From: JAXLWB01 sp046328715
GTDB taxonomy: Bacteria; Chloroflexota; Anaerolineae; Caldilineales; Caldilineaceae
Direction of reading: 5' to 3'
Length of the DNA stretch: 64,000 bases
Assembly (NCBI GenBank): GCA_046328715.1
Contig: JAXLWB010000042.1
Span: 27,491-91,490, forward strand
Part shown: in pieces, positions 1-8,315 of the stretch
Layout: every line of letters starts with the position of its first letter
How positions within the stretch are numbered: position 1 is the stretch's first letter
Translations under genes and position numbers: made by a program
Notes under the pieces: model-generated
What the model was told of the DNA's origin: nothing
The model's database searches: none
What the model saw: the letters and a program-made list of their open reading frames with translations, nothing else

Positions 1-1
1 T

Positions 2-853
2 TCCTCAAATGATAAGATGCCGACCTACCCAGACTGGGATCGAGTTTCGCTGGAGATTGCCTGGGAAAAGATCGACTATCACTCAATCCACTACTATGCT
101 GGCAACTGGGACAATGACACCCCTAGCTACCTGTCCTTACCTATCGACCTGGAGAACTATGTTGATACGGTCGCCTCGACGCTGCGCTACGTCAAAGCCA
201 AGAATCGCAGCAAACACGACATTTATCTCTCCTGGGATGAATGGCAAGTCTGGTACAAGGATCGCACGGGTCGTGGCAACTGGACCGAAGCGCCTCATCT
301 AAGCGAAGAGATTTACAACTTGGAAGATGCGCTACTCGTGGCGCAGTGGCTCAATGTCTTCTTGCGCAAGAGCGATGTAGTCAAGGTGGCCTGCGTCGCT
401 CAGATTGTAAACATCATCTCTTGGTTGCATACCAAGCGGGATGGGTTGCTGGTTCAGCCGTCGTTCTACCCATTCAAACTGGTGAGCAATCTTGCGAAGG
501 GGCAGGCGTTGGATCTGGCAGTTAAATCACCCACCTACGAGACCAAGCGTTACGGAGCGGTCGCCTCGTTGGATGTTTCCGCCAGCTATGATGAAGCAAC
601 TGGCAAACAGGCCATCTTCGTCGTCAACCGCAATCAGAGCGAGTCCATCGTCACCGATTTGGTCTGGCAGACTGCGGCTCCCGAACAGATCAGCGAAGCC
701 TGGCAACTCTCTGGCACCGATGTCAAGGCCGTCAATTCGTGGGAAAACCCCAACAATATCACGGCGCAAACAATCGCAGCACCGAGAATCAGCGACGGCA
801 AGGCGACGCTAAACCTACCGCCCTTGTCATTTACCGTGTTGAGTATCGGCTAG
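2..853 (+). CDS. alpha-L-arabinofuranosidase GH51, C-terminal part
   Basis: The reading frame is open to the left edge, so this is the last 283 residues of a larger protein (GH51 enzymes are about 500 residues). These enzymes release terminal arabinofuranose from arabinan or arabinoxylan by a retaining mechanism. The motif W-D-E-W-Q-V-W-Y near residue 75 (counted from the Met at 17) matches the GH51 nucleophile motif D-E-W-N-V-W-Y; the acid/base motif lies outside the window. The C-terminal third (residues about 150-278) looks like the family's beta-sandwich domain. No signal peptide can be judged. It sits near two GH2 genes, consistent with plant-polysaccharide use. Cytoplasmic location is the family norm. 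It ends 80 bases before the convergent Fic gene, with a word hairpin between. Confidence 0.88.
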   Translation, partial: SSNDKMPTYPDWDRVSLEIAWEKIDYHSIHYYAGNWDNDTPSYLSLPIDLENYVDTVASTLRYVKAKNRSKHDIYLSWDEWQVWYKDRTGRGNWTEAPHLSEEIYNLEDALLVAQWLNVFLRKSDVVKVACVAQIVNIISWLHTKRDGLLVQPSFYPFKLVSNLAKGQALDLAVKSPTYETKRYGAVASLDVSASYDEATGKQAIFVVNRNQSESIVTDLVWQTAAPEQISEAWQLSGTDVKAVNSWENPNNITAQTIAAPRISDGKATLNLPPLSFTVLSIG

Positions 854-945
854 ACTCAGTGGGACAGTGGGACAGTAAGTCAGTAAGACAGTAGAACAGG
901 TTACTGATTTACTGTCTTACTGACCTACTGTTCTATTGCTCTACT
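854..945. repeat. word hairpin W1 (acagtaagtcagt words)
   Basis: The left arm iterates gggacagt, aagtcagt and aagacagt; the right arm carries the complements (tactgattt, actgtcttac, ctactgttct). It lies between convergent genes and could terminate both. The right arm overlaps the last codons and stop (933-935) of the Fic gene. Confidence 0.75.
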
Positions 946-1688
946 GCTTCGAGGTAGATATCCAGCGAGCGTTCGACGGCTTCACAAACAACTTGGTAAC
1001 AATCGCTCAAGGATCCGCCGAGTTGCGCATGTTCGAGTGAGTTGATATAGCGGTGACGCTCTTCGTTGCGAATCAATGCTGGTGGATAACCGGTTTGCAT
1101 CAGCAACAAGTTTATGAGCAGGCGTGCAGTACGTCCGTTGCCATCTACAAAGGGGTGAATACTGACAAATTTATAATGCGCATCGGCAGCGATGAGGATG
1201 GGGTGTTGGCCTAGATCCGAATGCAACCATTCGTAAAAATCCGTCATGAGATCTGGCACTTTTGCCCAATTCGGCATGATGACTGTCGAACCAGCAATTC
1301 GTACCGCAACGCGCCGATAGCGCCCGGCATTGACATTGTCGATACTCTGAAGAATTAGTTTGTGGATATCAAGGATGTCGCTTTCGCTCAATTCTTGGCG
1401 GGTCTTGGCAACGAGCGTACCGATAAAATCAAGTGCCTGGGCGTGGTTGACTGCTTCCAAATGTTCGCGCAAGGTCTTACCGCCAACGGTTAATCCCTTC
1501 TCGACGACGAGTGCGGTTTCCTGGCGCGTCAGTGTGTTGCCTTCAATGGCGTTGGATGTAAAGGTGAGTTCCACGCGAAACCATTCATCCAAGTTCTTGA
1601 CGAGTTCGGGTGGCAAAGGGCGATAGCTGTCTAGCCGTTCCTTTTTTAGTTCAATTTGTTGGATAAATTCGTTTAGGTTCATAATCAT
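933..1688 (-). CDS. Fic family protein
   Basis: Fic-domain enzyme, expected to transfer AMP (or another phosphate-containing group) from a nucleotide to a hydroxyl side chain of a target protein. The signature H-P-F-V-D-G-N-G-R-T-A-R is at residues 178-189. An N-terminal helix carries S-N-A-I-E-G-N (residues 45-51), the (S/T)xxxE(G/N) inhibitory motif, so this is a class II (intramolecularly inhibited) Fic protein with E49 as inhibitory glutamate. There are two possible starts, 1688 and 1682 (the second begins MNLNEF); both lie in an inverted repeat. No separate antitoxin gene is seen, as expected when the inhibitor is built in. The last residues (A-V-E-Q) come from the neighbouring word hairpin. 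The target is unknown. Confidence 0.93.
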   Translation of the reverse strand: MIMNLNEFIQQIELKKERLDSYRPLPPELVKNLDEWFRVELTFTSNAIEGNTLTRQETALVVEKGLTVGGKTLREHLEAVNHAQALDFIGTLVAKTRQELSESDILDIHKLILQSIDNVNAGRYRRVAVRIAGSTVIMPNWAKVPDLMTDFYEWLHSDLGQHPILIAADAHYKFVSIHPFVDGNGRTARLLINLLLMQTGYPPALIRNEERHRYINSLEHAQLGGSLSDCYQVVCEAVERSLDIYLEAVEQ

Positions 1689-1718
1689 CTATAAAGATAA
1701 CCGTTTCTGGATGATTAT
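1681..1718. promoter_or_regulatory. inverted repeat over the Fic start
   Basis: ATAATCATC (1681-1689) and GATGATTAT (1710-1718) are exact 9-bp inverted arms 20 bp apart. The left arm contains both possible Fic start codons. It could be an operator or an mRNA hairpin hiding the start; nothing beyond symmetry supports this. Confidence 0.35.
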
Positions 1719-1738
1719 AACACTGCCGAACCGATTTA

Positions 1739-1767
1739 TGTAGCACAAGATAATTTCTTGTGCTACA
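1739..1767. repeat. short hairpin TGTAGCACAAGA
   Basis: Perfect 12-bp inverted arms TGTAGCACAAGA and TCTTGTGCTACA with a 5-nt loop. Related, less perfect sequences (gcacaagatattttcttgc, acaagaaagtatcttgt) occur at 22217-22287, so it belongs to a dispersed family. Confidence 0.7.
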
Positions 1768-1775
1768 GTTTTGCT

Positions 1776-2114
1776 ATGTCGCTACTACTTGCGCTGGTCG
1801 CCTTTGCTTGGTTCATGGCACTCAACTTGTTTGTCTTGGTCTATCAGCAACATAATGTGGCGCTGATGGCTCATTTGCGAACCAACTATCCTTCGATCTA
1901 CAAGCATATCAGTGGCCGTTTGACCTTCAGCGTACTTGGCACAAGTCGCCAATTGCAGAGATTGCTGCAAAACACAGGCGATGCTGAGTTGTTGAAAGAT
2001 CCGCTGATTAAAGATGTACTGATCGAGATGACAGCAATTCGCCATCGTGGTCTGCGCACCATGGGCGTAATGACGTTGTTGCTGATTGTGGTTGGTGCTT
2101 TAACGTTTCTATAA
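1776..2114 (+). CDS. small two-helix membrane protein
   Basis: A protein of 112 residues not recognised as a known family. It has an N-terminal hydrophobic helix (residues about 1-20), a central soluble part of about 65 residues with basic and helical character, and a second hydrophobic helix at the C-terminus (about 92-112). The ATG at 1776 is preferred to the in-frame TTG at 1758, which lies inside the hairpin at 1739-1767. It is convergent with the PurA-like gene, only 8 bases apart. Probably an inner-membrane protein. Confidence 0.6.
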   Translation: MSLLLALVAFAWFMALNLFVLVYQQHNVALMAHLRTNYPSIYKHISGRLTFSVLGTSRQLQRLLQNTGDAELLKDPLIKDVLIEMTAIRHRGLRTMGVMTLLLIVVGALTFL

Positions 2115-2122
2115 ATCAGAGG

Positions 2123-3499
2123 CTAAGCCACCCAATATTTCTCGTTGGCAGTTGGGCCGTAGGATACGATACGAACCGGCAGGTTGAGTGTTTTCTCGAT
2201 CTTTGCCAATAGCGAATCAACATCGGCAACTGATTCAAAGAGTGGTTTGCAGCAAGTCAGATTCTGCGTAATGCGTGACTGATACTCAAGATCATGTGGT
2301 TGCAGCGAAGGTACAATCCGCTCAACAGTGAAGGTATCGTATAAGTAGCGCGGACAAACTTTGAGTTCCGGCAGTTTGGTAAGCCGATCCAGACAAGTCA
2401 CGGCCAGAAAATCTAGCTTCCCAACCATTTCACAGGCATAGCGCAACATCACCAAATCGAGCCAGCCCACACGAAAGCCCTGTTGCCAATCGCCATGCGT
2501 GTTGGCCGCATCCGGCAGCAGGGGAGAGATCGCTCTCTCTTCGCTGACAAAGGGTCCAGCACCGTGGCGGGTAGCATAGCTGCGGGTGATTCCCACGCGT
2601 GTCACTTCTCCGGCGTAGCCTGCTTCATGCAGCAACGTATCGGCATTCGCCAATGTGGTTGTGCTCCAAGTCGTGTGTGGGTGAAAGCCAAGCCACTCGT
2701 CGAGCAACACCCCTTGCGCTCCCTCGAAGACGACGCTGCCGTCGCGCTGTAAGATTGAGCGCAGATAGGTGCTGTCAACAATCTGCGCCTGATCAGTAAA
2801 GTCCTGATAGGCTTCCAACAGCCAATCGGCCCAGTCGGGAGCGCCTAGTATCTCTAGTTCTTTAACAACTTGCTCTGTTTCTGGGAGCGTATCCTGCAAG
2901 TCGCGAATCTTGTTTTGATTCAGCGCACGCAACAGGGTGAGTTTCCCATGTAAACGATCCAGGTCGCTCAGATCGCCCGCCCGGAGCGCTTGTTCCCCGA
3001 CCATCAATGCATCGGTCATCGTCTCGCCGATGCCCATTCCACAACTGCCATGCCGTTGATTGCCCCGTGCTAACTCGCGCAGACGGTTAACCGCTCGTTG
3101 AAATGGTGTAATCACCAGCGCTCGCTCATCAATGGTCGTGCGGGAGAAGGCATCACTTACCCCGAGTATGCGTAAATGCTTCTCCTCCTTCATCATCGCC
3201 AGCGGGTCAAGCAACATAAAGCGGGAAAGATGAGTATCCGCCCCCGCCAATGTCCCGCTGCCAAACTGAGCGAAGACGTGGGCATTATCTTGTAATTGCT
3301 CCTCACCCATCGCCTCTCCAACCTTCTTCTGAGGGGTGAGGGGTGAGGGGTGAGGAAGAACCACTCGATGCCCCGCCTGCGCGCCGCCATTGTAACGAAT
3401 GACCGTATGCGCATCCTGCTGACGAGTGAGAAAATCGACAATCGATCCCTTGCCCGCATCGCCAAAGCCGAGATCGACGGTGAGAAAGGCGTGTTGCAT
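2123..3499 (-). CDS. divergent adenylosuccinate synthetase-like protein
   Basis: A relative of PurA, which joins IMP and aspartate with GTP hydrolysis. It keeps the GTP-binding and catalytic start (F-G-D-A-G-K-G-S-I-V-D), the N-G-G-A-Q-A-G-H segment, an arginine loop T-R-H-G-A-G-P-F, and the T-C-L-D-R-L and K-V-C-P-R-Y segments near the C-terminus. The usual IMP-site segment around G-R-G-I-G-P is replaced by H-G-S-C-G-M-G-I-G-E-T, so it belongs to a diverged PurA-like branch whose substrate may differ. Residues about 49-70 (P-H-P-S-P-L-T-P-Q...) are an in-frame insertion encoded by repeat words at 3298-3356. Length 458 against about 430 for PurA. The ATG at 3499 fits the family start. Confidence 0.8.
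   Translation of the reverse strand: MQHAFLTVDLGFGDAGKGSIVDFLTRQQDAHTVIRYNGGAQAGHRVVLPHPSPLTPQKKVGEAMGEEQLQDNAHVFAQFGSGTLAGADTHLSRFMLLDPLAMMKEEKHLRILGVSDAFSRTTIDERALVITPFQRAVNRLRELARGNQRHGSCGMGIGETMTDALMVGEQALRAGDLSDLDRLHGKLTLLRALNQNKIRDLQDTLPETEQVVKELEILGAPDWADWLLEAYQDFTDQAQIVDSTYLRSILQRDGSVVFEGAQGVLLDEWLGFHPHTTWSTTTLANADTLLHEAGYAGEVTRVGITRSYATRHGAGPFVSEERAISPLLPDAANTHGDWQQGFRVGWLDLVMLRYACEMVGKLDFLAVTCLDRLTKLPELKVCPRYLYDTFTVERIVPSLQPHDLEYQSRITQNLTCCKPLFESVADVDSLLAKIEKTLNLPVRIVSYGPTANEKYWVA
3298..3356. repeat. word repeat inside the purA-like gene
   Basis: ctcctcaccc...cgcctctcc on the left and gaggggtgaggggtgagg on the right, about 59 bp, translated in frame within the PurA-like protein as a Pro/Gln/Glu-rich insertion of about 20 residues. 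The word ggggtgag is also used at 33470-33531 and 14274-14294. Confidence 0.7.
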
Positions 3500-3517
3500 G
3501 ACAATTCCTTTTGGAAA

Positions 3518-3594
3518 ATACGAAATTTGAGATACGAAATACGAGATATATCAAATAAATGAATTCGTATTTCATATTTCGTATCTCGTATTTC
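3518..3594. repeat. word hairpin W2 (gatacgaaat words)
   Basis: The left arm iterates atacgaaat and gagatacgaa; the right arm has cgtatttc, atatttcg and tatctcgta. Located between the PurA-like gene start and the VWA stop, both on the minus strand. Confidence 0.75.
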
Positions 3595-3596
3595 AA

Positions 3597-4556
3597 TCAG
3601 ATTCTAATCGCCACCGGCGCTGGCAATGCCCGCCGCCCCTTCACCGCTTTGTAACGATTGAGTGCATTGGCAGCGCTCTTGGTGGCATTGCGGTCATAGC
3701 CGGCGTTGACCATCTCTTCGGCGGCACGACTCAGGTTGAGGAAGGTCCCTTCGCACAAGCCGATGGCGAGGGCGATGGTTTCACAGACAGCGCTCTCGTC
3801 TTCGAGTAGCAAAACTCGTTCGCCCAACAAGTTGCGCCAGGTCTGCTGCACTTCATCGCTGCGACCATGCGACGTATTGGTCGGTATGATGTGGAAGTAT
3901 TCGAACTTGCGTAACGCCTCGCCCACAATCTGTTGGACAGGGATGTCACGGGTCAGTTCGCCGCCGATCAGTTCGTTCACTTGCTTGTGATTGACGACGG
4001 CATAGGGCTTTTCGTCGCCAATCGTAAAGAGATAGCCCTTGCGTCCGTGCTTGTCGATGCAGTCCATTGCCATGCGTCGAGCGGCAAAGTAGATCGCCAG
4101 TTCGTAGCTCTCATAGACCTGACCGCCGCCGCCCCCTTCGAGGAAAATCTTGCCCAGATCATCATCCATCTCCAGACCAGACTCGAATTGACCGATCTGA
4201 AGCGGAACGGCATCGCACCAGGCATCGCCAACTGCACCAAAGAGAATCTGCGGATCGCTGACCAGTTGTTTATCAACTAACATACGCATCAGCGAACCCA
4301 ATTTTGTTTGCAACACACGAGGCACATTGCCCATCGAGCCAGTGACATCAAAAATGACAGCGATCGATGTTGAATTTGGATGCTGCGCACTGTCACGGCT
4401 TTCGCGGGTGACGCCATAAGGATTCATCTCTGGATGCACGACTCGCACACCCGAAGAACGCACCTTGGCATCATAGGTAAAAGCACTGGTCTTGGTTTGC
4501 TGACGATGATCTTGGCGGTCAGTGTAGTCGGTATCGCTCCAATGTGAGTATCCCAT
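3597..4556 (-). CDS. VWA-domain protein
   Basis: A soluble protein of 319 residues with a von Willebrand factor A fold. The MIDAS metal-binding motif D-V-T-G-S (D70 to S74) follows a hydrophobic strand, and later segments (F-T-I-G-D-E-K-P-Y) fit the second half of the domain. VWA proteins of this sort often act as metal-dependent binding or assembly factors with AAA+ ATPases, but no ATPase is adjacent. No signal peptide or membrane helix. Start ATG at 4556 is preceded by AAGGAG. It has its own strong promoter with two palindromic operators (4590-4640), so it is probably tightly repressed. The specific role is unknown. Confidence 0.75.
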   Translation of the reverse strand: MGYSHWSDTDYTDRQDHRQQTKTSAFTYDAKVRSSGVRVVHPEMNPYGVTRESRDSAQHPNSTSIAVIFDVTGSMGNVPRVLQTKLGSLMRMLVDKQLVSDPQILFGAVGDAWCDAVPLQIGQFESGLEMDDDLGKIFLEGGGGGQVYESYELAIYFAARRMAMDCIDKHGRKGYLFTIGDEKPYAVVNHKQVNELIGGELTRDIPVQQIVGEALRKFEYFHIIPTNTSHGRSDEVQQTWRNLLGERVLLLEDESAVCETIALAIGLCEGTFLNLSRAAEEMVNAGYDRNATKSAANALNRYKAVKGRRALPAPVAIRI

Positions 4557-4589
4557 AACTTTGCTCCTTGCTCAGTTAAATCAAATCAA

Positions 4590-4640
4590 TAGTGTCGTAT
4601 TTACACTAACCATTATAGTGTAAATATTACACTATGTCAA
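4590..4640 (-). promoter_or_regulatory. promoter with two 19-bp operators for the VWA gene
   Basis: On the minus strand a perfect -35 TTGACA (4640-4635), a 17-bp spacer and a perfect -10 TATAAT (4617-4612). Two palindromes of the form TAGTGT-N7-ACACTA lie at 4616-4634 (the spacer) and 4590-4608 (around the expected transcription start), with centres 26 bp apart. This is the layout of a dimeric repressor, for example TetR-type, blocking polymerase. No regulator gene is adjacent. Confidence 0.72.
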
Positions 4641-4677
4641 TAGGCAATTTGTCGTATTTGTTTCATTTAGATAACAG

Positions 4678-4803
4678 CCCCACCCTAGCCCTCCTCCAAA
4701 GGGAGGGAACTGTCACGAAACGGATTCAGTTGGTGGACAGTAGAAAGTACAAAATCTACCCATTCACTGTCCCCTCCCTTAGCAGGGGAGGGTTAGGGTG
4801 GGG
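4678..4803. repeat. CCCCACCCTA inverted-repeat element, copy 1
   Basis: CCCCACCCTAGCCCTCCTC at the left pairs with GGGGAGGGTTAGGGTGGGG at the right; an inner gggagggaactgtca / cactgtcccctccct pair lies inside. About 126 bp. A second copy is at 13694-13850. A 63-codon frame through it is not considered a gene. Confidence 0.75.
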
Positions 4804-4828
4804 TCCTGCATTTTTAAAAAGGTAAACC

Positions 4829-7531
4829 ATGACTCAACTCTTTCGTCCCGAACATCCCCGCCCCAACTTTCAGCGTTCTCAGTGGATCAATCTCAATGGC
4901 CCCTGGCGTTTTGCCTTTGACCCTGGCCTGATTGGCGAGCAAGAGCACTGGTATCTGGCGGGCAAACTGGCGGTTCGCCCTTACATGGGCCGTCTACGCC
5001 GGGAAGAATTTCCGCTGACTATCAACGTCCCCTTTCCCTGGGAAAGTCCAGCCTCGGGTGTCTGCCGCCCAGACTACAAGGGGGCAGGCTGGTATGAGCG
5101 GGAGTTCACCATACCCGCCGAATGGCAGGAGTTTAGCCCCTTTCTGCACTTCGGTGCGGTCGATTGGCATGCCCGGGTCTGGATCAACGGGCGATTGGTC
5201 GCAGAAAATGATCACGGCTATTTACCCTTCTCAATTGACCTCAGCCAGCATGTCAAGCCTGGCGAAAGTGCAACCGTTACCGTACGTGCCTATGACATTG
5301 CCGAAGCCAGCACGCTGGTGGGCAAACAGGTGCCCCGTTGGTACACCCATTCCAGCGGCATCTGGCAGACGGTGTGGTTGGAGGCACGACCAGCCAATCA
5401 CATCACTGCCATTCGGATTGAGCCGAACGTGGCCAAACAAGAGGCAACCGTCAAACTGCGCGTGCAAGTCGCCAAATCTGGAAGCTATACGGTGCGGATT
5501 CGCTCGCAAGACAATGCCTTTTCCACGCTGGAAGTACAACGCGATCTACGGGCGGGCGAGCAACCGATTCAATTGACGCTGCCTGTGCCTGCGCCTCAAC
5601 TCTGGTCGCCAGAATCACCCTACCTCTACGATATCTATGTCGAGCTAGAGGGGAATGGCACACAGGATCAAGTTGCCACCTACTTTGGGATGCGTACAGT
5701 AGAGCGTGGAGCGTGGAATGGCAACCAGTATGAGTACATTCTGCTCAACGGCGAGCCGGTCTATCTGCGTGGGGCGTTGGATCAATCCTTCCATCCGGCA
5801 ACCTTACACAGCTTTCCCAGCGACGATGTGATTCGTGGCGACATCCAACTTGCCAAAGATCTCGGGCTCAACATGCTGCGCTGTCACATCAAGATCAATG
5901 ACCCACGCTACTACTACTGGGCCGACCGGTTGGGTCTGCTGATTATGTACGACTTCCCCAGCCCCGACCTGGACACGCCGGCTATGCGCCACCTCTTCGA
6001 GCAGACTATTCCGCAGGTGCTAGCACGCGACTTCAACTCACCCTCGATCTTTGCCTGGGTGATCTTTAATGAAACCTGGGGCTTGACCAATCACGACATC
6101 GCCGACAGCCATCGTTGGCTGCGCAGGATGTACAAATTGACGCAAAAGCTCGATCCCACGCGCCTGGTCGAAGACAATTCGCCCTGTCACTACAACCATG
6201 TTGAGAGCGACATCAACTCATGGCACTTCTACATCAACGACTATCATCGAGTGCGTCAACATGTGCAACGGGTGGTCGATGACACTTATCCAGGATCGAG
6301 CTTTAACTACGTCGGCAAAAACGATGCAGGCGACAACTTTGTGCAGACGACTGCGCCCTTGATGAACAGTGAATTTGGGGGCATTGCCGCCCGCAGCGGC
6401 GACCAAGATGTTGCCTGGTGCTTCAAATATCAGACGACCGAACAACGACGCCACGCCAAAATCTGTGGCTACATTTACACCGAACTGGACGACATCGAAT
6501 GGGAGCACAACGGCTTCGTCAATTATGACCGCAGCCAGAAGGAGTTTGGCTACGATTTCTTCGTTGAAGGTATGACAGTCGCCGATCTCAACGTGGCTGA
6601 CTTTGTGGGGTTGGATGCGCCACCATGTCAGACATTGACGTCAGGCAGCAGTTTTAGCGCGCCGCTCTTTGTCAGCCATTGGGGAACGCCCCTGGGCAAA
6701 GCACAAGTGCGCTGGCAACTCGATTTCACGGATCGTTTTGGCAAGAAGCAGCGGCTGAACGAAGGCACCATCGCTACCTCGCCGACACGCTTTTCTGTCA
6801 CCGATCTGGGACTGCTCGAACTGCCACTGCCCAGTGAAAGCGGATTGGCCACTATCGGGCTGCTCCTGGAAGATGAACAAGGGAATATTCGTTCACGCAA
6901 CTACGTCAATGTCGCCGTACAAGTAGCTTTGCCCGCAGTCGAGAAATTGCAGGATGGCTGGGCCTTGCGCTTTGCACCAGGCAACTATAGCCAGGTCTCT
7001 GCCAATTGGCCGCAGCCCTTTACAGCGCCGGATGGCAGCAAGTTTGGCGCAGGTGGTAGCGGTTGGGTGGAATATGCCGTAGTCCTGCCCGCTGAGGTTG
7101 ATCTGACAGTGGTAAATCAATTGCGCCTATTAGTCGAATTGGGTGCCCGCACCGCTGGAGCGCGCATCGACTGGCCGACTCGCACCTACGGCTTCAACTA
7201 TCCGCAGACGGAGACGGATCGGAAGATCCCAAGTGACGTCGTCGTCTCGATCAACGACATCGTGATCGGCACGGTTCACCTGCCTGATGACCCGGCAGAT
7301 GCACGCGGCGTACTCAGCCATCACGCCAATATCGAACCAGGTTCATATGGCTTCTTGACCGAGTTGACCGTGGACAGTGCGACCTTGAAACAGTTAGTCA
7401 GCGGGACACGGACACTACATATTCGCTTTGCAGTGCCAGTGGATGCGGCGGTGCGAGGTGGCGTGTCGATTTATGGAGAGACGGTGGGGTGCTGGCCGGT
7501 AGGGCCGACGGTGATCTTATCGACTCAGTAA
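4829..7531 (+). CDS. glycoside hydrolase family 2 (beta-galactosidase/glucuronidase-like)
   Basis: A 900-residue GH2 enzyme. The order is an N-terminal jelly-roll sugar-binding domain (about 15-180), an immunoglobulin-like domain (about 185-285), the TIM-barrel catalytic domain (about 290-590) and two C-terminal beta domains. The acid/base Glu is E415 (I-F-N-E-T-W-G) and the nucleophile E515 (M-N-S-E-F-G-G), the usual spacing of about 100 residues. No signal peptide, so probably cytoplasmic. The exact sugar (beta-galactoside, glucuronide or mannoside) cannot be set from the motifs. A related GH2 lies at 14079. Start ATG at 4829 follows AAAAGG. Confidence 0.92.
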   Translation: MTQLFRPEHPRPNFQRSQWINLNGPWRFAFDPGLIGEQEHWYLAGKLAVRPYMGRLRREEFPLTINVPFPWESPASGVCRPDYKGAGWYEREFTIPAEWQEFSPFLHFGAVDWHARVWINGRLVAENDHGYLPFSIDLSQHVKPGESATVTVRAYDIAEASTLVGKQVPRWYTHSSGIWQTVWLEARPANHITAIRIEPNVAKQEATVKLRVQVAKSGSYTVRIRSQDNAFSTLEVQRDLRAGEQPIQLTLPVPAPQLWSPESPYLYDIYVELEGNGTQDQVATYFGMRTVERGAWNGNQYEYILLNGEPVYLRGALDQSFHPATLHSFPSDDVIRGDIQLAKDLGLNMLRCHIKINDPRYYYWADRLGLLIMYDFPSPDLDTPAMRHLFEQTIPQVLARDFNSPSIFAWVIFNETWGLTNHDIADSHRWLRRMYKLTQKLDPTRLVEDNSPCHYNHVESDINSWHFYINDYHRVRQHVQRVVDDTYPGSSFNYVGKNDAGDNFVQTTAPLMNSEFGGIAARSGDQDVAWCFKYQTTEQRRHAKICGYIYTELDDIEWEHNGFVNYDRSQKEFGYDFFVEGMTVADLNVADFVGLDAPPCQTLTSGSSFSAPLFVSHWGTPLGKAQVRWQLDFTDRFGKKQRLNEGTIATSPTRFSVTDLGLLELPLPSESGLATIGLLLEDEQGNIRSRNYVNVAVQVALPAVEKLQDGWALRFAPGNYSQVSANWPQPFTAPDGSKFGAGGSGWVEYAVVLPAEVDLTVVNQLRLLVELGARTAGARIDWPTRTYGFNYPQTETDRKIPSDVVVSINDIVIGTVHLPDDPADARGVLSHHANIEPGSYGFLTELTVDSATLKQLVSGTRTLHIRFAVPVDAAVRGGVSIYGETVGCWPVGPTVILSTQ

Positions 7532-7544
7532 GTTGACACAAATT

Positions 7545-7905
7545 CTATAACTCAGACTTCCTATCAATTGGTCGAATTGCTTCGATCCAGAGTTTCGGTC
7601 GGCCATTTTCTATGCCCTTACGGATCAGAATAGCATGATCGTGAATGCGCCAAAGATAATGGTCTACCGAGATTCCTGGATCGACAATGCCGTATGGGGC
7701 ATTCCTGTCGTTGATTTGCGCAAATCGGCAAAAGCTAATTCCAGCTTATTGACCAATCCTATATTGTCTTTTAGGTAATTAAGGACTCGTAAATTTTTAA
7801 CTTCCCGCGAGCCGTATAGTTTTGGACGCAGAATCCTGGTAGTTCGGGAAGTTGTATTTTAACGAACCCTAAGGACTTCCTTCGACCAAGCAAATTGATA
7901 CATAT
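7545..7905 (-). pseudogene. frameshifted remnant next to a dead antitoxin
   Basis: Minus-strand coding traces in at least three frames: a segment reading L-P-E-L-P-G-F-C-V-Q-N-Y (near 7840), a segment reading Y-L-K-D-N-I-G-L-V-N-K-L-E-L-A-F (near 7755), and a C-terminal segment I-H-D-H-A-I-L-I-R-K-G-I-E-N-G-R ending in a stop at 7545-7547. It follows the broken Phd-type gene, so it may be the partner gene of a toxin-antitoxin pair, but the family is not recognised. Confidence 0.45.
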
Positions 7906-7911
7906 TGGGAT

Positions 7912-8202
7912 CTACATCTTGTTGTGAATGGCAAGTGCTTCGCTTAGGGAGTCAGCATTCACATATTCTTGCTCAGTCTGTGCCTTGTTCAACTCTGCCC
8001 GCAACATCCCTTGGTACATTTCTAACAGCGCAACCATCTGATTCCATTGTTCGACACTGACTAGAATGGCACGATCTCTACTGCGCTATGAAAGAATCAC
8101 AGGCTCCTTATCCATAGCGTCGAGTATGGAGTCCTGTTCCTGTCGCAAACTGGAAAGAGGGCGAATTGGCGGGATGGTTCGAATCGGTTGTGTCCTTATC
8201 AT
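7912..8202 (-). pseudogene. Phd/YefM-type antitoxin with a nonsense codon
   Basis: A frame of 97 codons starting at the ATG 8202-8200 with an in-frame TAG at 8088-8086. Before it the protein reads like an antitoxin N-terminus (A-M-D-K-E-P-V-I-L-S); directly after it the same frame continues R-S-R-D-R-A-I-L-V-S-V-E-Q-W-N, typical of Phd/YefM proteins (normally V-x-I-x-R/N-G-x-x-x-A-V-L-V-S). So one nonsense change breaks an otherwise intact small DNA-binding antitoxin gene. It precedes another broken gene on the same strand, suggesting a decayed toxin-antitoxin locus. Confidence 0.65.
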
Positions 8203-8315
8203 CGTGTAATCCTTTCTAGCAGAATTTGTACAGATTCCGCTAGATTTTATCAGAAGCAGTTGATTTATCAACTGGCATATCAGCATGGATATGTAACCCC
8301 ATACCCTAGCGCAGG

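Noticed and set aside
854..945. Possible CRISPR array because of iterated short units
   Set aside because: Units are 7-10 nt with no unique spacers, and the second half is the complement of the first; this is a hairpin, not an array.
4634..4825. A 63-codon plus-strand frame
   Set aside because: It runs through the CCCCACCCTA inverted-repeat element and has no protein features.
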